Shown here in pieces: positions 14,096-16,567 of a stretch of 16,567 nt of DNA. Source of the DNA: Desulfuromonas sp. SDB (GTDB taxonomy: Bacteria > SDB-A). The notes below the pieces were generated by a model, which searched no databases, had not been told where the DNA came from, and saw nothing but the letters and a program-made list of their open reading frames with translations. The stretch is taken from positions 1 through 16,567 of the forward strand of contig LKUE01000006.1 of the NCBI GenBank assembly GCA_001412365.1, in the 5' to 3' direction. Numbering within the stretch: the stretch's first letter is position 1; the number at the start of each line of letters is the position of its first letter. Position numbers and translations under genes: made by a program.

Positions 14096-15694
14096 TTAGA
14101 ATTTTGCAGCAAGGGGCATTCGCCAGCCGGAGCCAAAGGCTTTAGAAGTAATTTTAATTCCGGGTGCAGCTTGTTTACGTTTGTACTCATTGTGATTGAC
14201 CATTTCAACCACTTTTTCCACTGTGTGCCGGTCCAACCCTTGGCCAACGATTTGATCAACGGATTCTTGTTTTTCCACATATAAATACAATATTTCATCC
14301 AAGAGTGAATAGGGAGGAAGGGTATCCTGATCCAGTTGATTTGGCTTTAACTCAGCAGAGGGGGGTTTGGTAATGATATTCAGCGGAATTCTCTCTTTTT
14401 TTAAATTGACGTACTCAGCTAAATCGTAAACCATTGTTTTAGGGACATCCGACAACACCGCCAGTCCCCCGCTCATATCTCCATATAAGGTGCAGTATCC
14501 CACTGATAACTCGCTTTTATTTCCAGTGGAAAGAACCAGATAACCGTATTTGTTGGAAAAAGCCATTAAAATATTCCCTCTAATCCTCGCCTGGATGTTT
14601 TCTTCAGTGACATCAACCTTTTTGTTCTCAAACCACGGGGCTAATAAATCCAGGTAAGACTGATATACTGAATTAATCCTGATCAGCTTAAAATCAATTT
14701 TCAAATTTTCCGCCAATATTTTTGAGTCAGATATGCTGTGCTCTGAAGAAAAAGGAGAAGGCATTCCTATTCCCAGCACATTATCAGCACCCACTGCATC
14801 AACTGCTAAAACACAGGTAACTGCTGAATCAATTCCTCCGGATAATCCCACCACCGCTTTGCCAAAGCCGCATTTACCCATGTAGTCTTTAATTCCCAGA
14901 ACTAATGCCTGGTAAGCAGTTTCAACTTTATTTAGTTCAGGATAGCGATCCTCCCCGGGAGAATCTGAATTTATCAATAACGTCTGCTCCCGGAAAGAGT
15001 TTAAAACAGTTTTGAATCTACCCGAGGAGTGAAGATAAAAACTAGTTCCGTCAAATACTAAATCATCATTTCCCCCCACCTGATTAACATAGATAATATC
15101 CGCTCCGGTAAAATTGCTAATTTGCTGAAATATCTGTTTTCGTTGAGATATTTTTCCTAAATTAAACGGAGAAGCGGAAATATTGATTATCAAACTCACT
15201 CCCAGATCTTTTAATTTATCATTGGGGTAACCAGTTCCTCCCCAGGCATCTTCACAAATGCTGATTCCTATTAGTTTTTGTTTGTACAATATTGAATTAA
15301 TTTTTTCTGCCGGAGTAAAATATCTTTTTTCATCAAAAACATCGTAATTGGGAAGTAAACTCTTAGCCTGGGAAAAAATTACTTCACCTTTTTCCGCTAA
15401 TACCGCGGTATTGTACAATTTCTGATTACGGTACTGAGGCAAGCCCATTATAAAACCTAGCCCGGGGTATTTTTCAGAATAATTAAGAATTTCCTTGAAA
15501 TGATAATTCACATTATCAATAAACCATTTTTTTTCCAGCAAATCCTTGGGGGGATAACCGCATAAAAACAATTCAGAAAAGACAACTAAATCCGCTTTAT
15601 GATCATTTCCCTGATCTAAAATCTTTTTAGCCTTTTCTGCATTCCCTATTACATCTCCCACCGTAGGATTAAGCTGAGCAATAAGTATTTTCAT
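14096..15694 (-). CDS. nadE: Glutamine-dependent NAD+ synthetase
   Basis: The enzyme makes NAD+ from nicotinic acid adenine dinucleotide using ATP and ammonia released from glutamine, the last step of NAD synthesis, in the cytoplasm. The 532 residues carry an N-terminal nitrilase-type amidase domain with the catalytic Glu-Lys-Cys triad at E41 (SELFLCGYPPKDL), K111 (KSLLPNYDVFDE) and C147 (ISICEDAW). A C-terminal synthetase domain follows, with the ATP-pyrophosphatase loop SGGIDS (285-290) and the STGNKSE motif (389-395). Length and both domains match the two-domain NadE family, so ammonia channelling from glutamine is expected. The ribosome-binding site TAGAGG (15701-15706) overlaps the stop of the upstream gene and lies six bases before the ATG, so the two genes are probably one transcript. 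Confidence 0.97.
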   Translation of the reverse strand: MKILIAQLNPTVGDVIGNAEKAKKILDQGNDHKADLVVFSELFLCGYPPKDLLEKKWFIDNVNYHFKEILNYSEKYPGLGFIMGLPQYRNQKLYNTAVLAEKGEVIFSQAKSLLPNYDVFDEKRYFTPAEKINSILYKQKLIGISICEDAWGGTGYPNDKLKDLGVSLIINISASPFNLGKISQRKQIFQQISNFTGADIIYVNQVGGNDDLVFDGTSFYLHSSGRFKTVLNSFREQTLLINSDSPGEDRYPELNKVETAYQALVLGIKDYMGKCGFGKAVVGLSGGIDSAVTCVLAVDAVGADNVLGIGMPSPFSSEHSISDSKILAENLKIDFKLIRINSVYQSYLDLLAPWFENKKVDVTEENIQARIRGNILMAFSNKYGYLVLSTGNKSELSVGYCTLYGDMSGGLAVLSDVPKTMVYDLAEYVNLKKERIPLNIITKPPSAELKPNQLDQDTLPPYSLLDEILYLYVEKQESVDQIVGQGLDRHTVEKVVEMVNHNEYKRKQAAPGIKITSKAFGSGWRMPLAAKF

Positions 15695-15703
15695 AAATTT
15701 CCT

Positions 15704-16327
15704 CTATAAATCATATCTCCTCCATGATGATAACAGATTAATTGCCCCTCCTGCATAGAAAAGATGATCATATTCATCTCTGAACGGGCACAATCTGACC
15801 ATAAAACCGCCTTCCACTGAAATCGAAGTTTGATAGTAAAGAGCTTTCTCCACAACCAAAGCTAATCCGGAACTTACCACCCAGGTTTTATTATCCTCAT
15901 TTCCGGCAATACCTAAAAATGACGTTTTCCACCGTACATAAATTGCCCCGGGATACTGGTACACTCCAAATTTTGGAATTACAATGATCTTACCTGCACC
16001 GCTATCGGGGACATTTCTAAAATAAGGAGGATTGCCCAGTGGCACTGCCCAGTAAATTGATATAGGCAATAAATTATAGGTAGTTTCATTATAAGCTGAT
16101 GTATCTTGGTTAGATGATAATATTTCAAAAAATTCCAAACCATAACCAATTTTACTATTTAAACTACCCCCTGCTGCACTTCCTAAACATAAACGGTTGA
16201 GATTATATCCTCTAAAATATTCAAATCCGCAAATTTTCAGCCAGTTTTGATAATAATGGTTATGATCTTGACAATTCAGTTGGTAGGAAAAAATATTTAA
16301 AATTAATAAAAAAAATAACCCATTCAA
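15704..16327 (-). CDS. Small secreted or outer-membrane protein, unknown function
   Basis: I do not recognise this 207-residue protein. It begins with a signal peptide (MNGLFFLLILNIFSYQLNC), but the sequence before the cysteine does not fit a lipobox, so lipoprotein status is unlikely. The rest is rich in Gly, Tyr and alternating polar/hydrophobic stretches (KIGYGLEFFEIL, AIYVRWKTSFLGIAG, QTSISVEGGFMVRL, YAGGAINLLSSW), which suggests a small beta-barrel or beta-sandwich; this is inference. The start is a TTG at 16325-16327 with AAGGCGG six bases ahead, a near Shine-Dalgarno match; a nearby ATG at 16321-16323 is out of frame. Its stop lies nine bases before nadE, pointing to co-transcription, though no functional link to NAD synthesis is apparent. 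Confidence 0.65.
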   Translation of the reverse strand: MNGLFFLLILNIFSYQLNCQDHNHYYQNWLKICGFEYFRGYNLNRLCLGSAAGGSLNSKIGYGLEFFEILSSNQDTSAYNETTYNLLPISIYWAVPLGNPPYFRNVPDSGAGKIIVIPKFGVYQYPGAIYVRWKTSFLGIAGNEDNKTWVVSSGLALVVEKALYYQTSISVEGGFMVRLCPFRDEYDHLFYAGGAINLLSSWRRYDL

Positions 16328-16354
16328 AATTATCCGCCTTGTATTTATGTAGAT

Positions 16355-16383
16355 AAGATACCAGAATTTAACATTTAGGTTAA
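16355..16383 (-). promoter_or_regulatory. Possible extended -10 promoter for the 16327-14096 operon
   Basis: On the minus strand, TTAACC (16378-16383), 17 bases and TATCTT (16355-16360) are preceded at the -10 by TGG, forming an extended -10 element (TGnTATCTT). Both hexamers are weak matches, so this is tentative. Confidence 0.35.
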
Positions 16384-16460
16384 TTATAATATAATTATTA
16401 TCTTTTTTTCTAAAAACTAATACAAATTGTTTTTAAATTATTAAACAGTTTGATTACAGA

Positions 16461-16567
16461 AATTTCCGTGTTCTGTCCTCCGGAGTGGTGGTGGGATTAG
16501 TGTAAATTCGTGTTCCTGGTTGGGAGGTAGGGCAGGGATTGGTGTAAATTAGTGGTAAAATATTCCA
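16461..16567 (+). repeat. Degenerate ~42-base tandem repeat reaching the window edge
   Basis: Two 20-base segments, at 16493-16512 and 16535-16554, start with GGGATT and match at 18 of 20 positions, with starts 42 bases apart. A third, weaker copy of the AATT-CGTGTTC part lies about 43 bases earlier (around 16461-16473). The spacers are G-rich (GGAGTGGTGG, GGTTGGGAGG). No reading frame or RNA gene explains the stretch, and it breaks sharply from the AT-rich DNA before it. The array may continue beyond the window. Confidence 0.65.

Noticed and set aside
14054-14298. Short open frames on both strands at 14054-14298
   Set aside because: They overlap the terminator and the conserved C-terminal end of nadE in other frames.
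15704-16327. Lipoprotein with lipidated cysteine after the signal peptide
   Set aside because: The residues before the cysteine (QLN) do not fit a lipobox.
16461-16567. CRISPR array
   Set aside because: The repeats are only about 20 bases, imperfect, and the spacers resemble each other; no cas gene is nearby.

Overview
The window looks like a chromosomal segment of a Gram-negative, diderm bacterium from the Fibrobacteres-Chlorobi-Bacteroidetes (FCB) side of the tree, probably an uncultivated lineage rather than a classical Bacteroidete. The reasons are a SprA-type outer-membrane secretion channel (3359-8917) and an exported protein ending in a type IX secretion (T9SS) type A sorting domain (12414-14051). 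The sec operon has a near-consensus sigma70-like promoter, and several genes have strong Shine-Dalgarno (SD) sites, which is not typical of Bacteroidetes. The phylum cannot be fixed from this window.

Layout. Positions 1-1597 (minus) hold the start of secF and all of secD, read from a promoter at 1660-1687. A divergent, tightly packed group follows on the plus strand. It contains two small membrane proteins (1841-2035 and 2044-2358) and a NapH/CcoG-like polyferredoxin membrane protein (2358-3257). The second small protein overlaps the polyferredoxin gene by one base and ends in a cysteine-pair tail. Next come the SprA homologue and, five bases later, an adenylate/guanylate-cyclase-AAA-TPR signalling protein with a zinc-ribbon N-terminus (8923-12282). 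A T9SS cargo gene with Asp-box repeats follows behind its own strong SD. Its reading frame is interrupted by a TAA immediately after the signal peptide. A strong intrinsic terminator (14057-14094) closes the plus-strand genes.

Convergent on the minus strand are glutamine-dependent NAD+ synthetase nadE (14096-15694) and, just upstream of it, a small secreted protein of unknown function (15704-16327). The last ~110 bases carry a degenerate tandem repeat of about 42 bases that runs to the window edge.

Working together: SecD/SecF support Sec export, which delivers both the SprA barrel and its putative cargo to the periplasm. SprA would form the outer-membrane conduit for proteins with the C-terminal sorting domain. 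The cyclase-AAA-TPR protein is probably co-transcribed with SprA and may be a regulatory partner. The polyferredoxin group looks like a separate small membrane redox module. No tRNA, rRNA, CRISPR array, transposase or phage gene was seen. No stretch above 300 bases lacks a gene.
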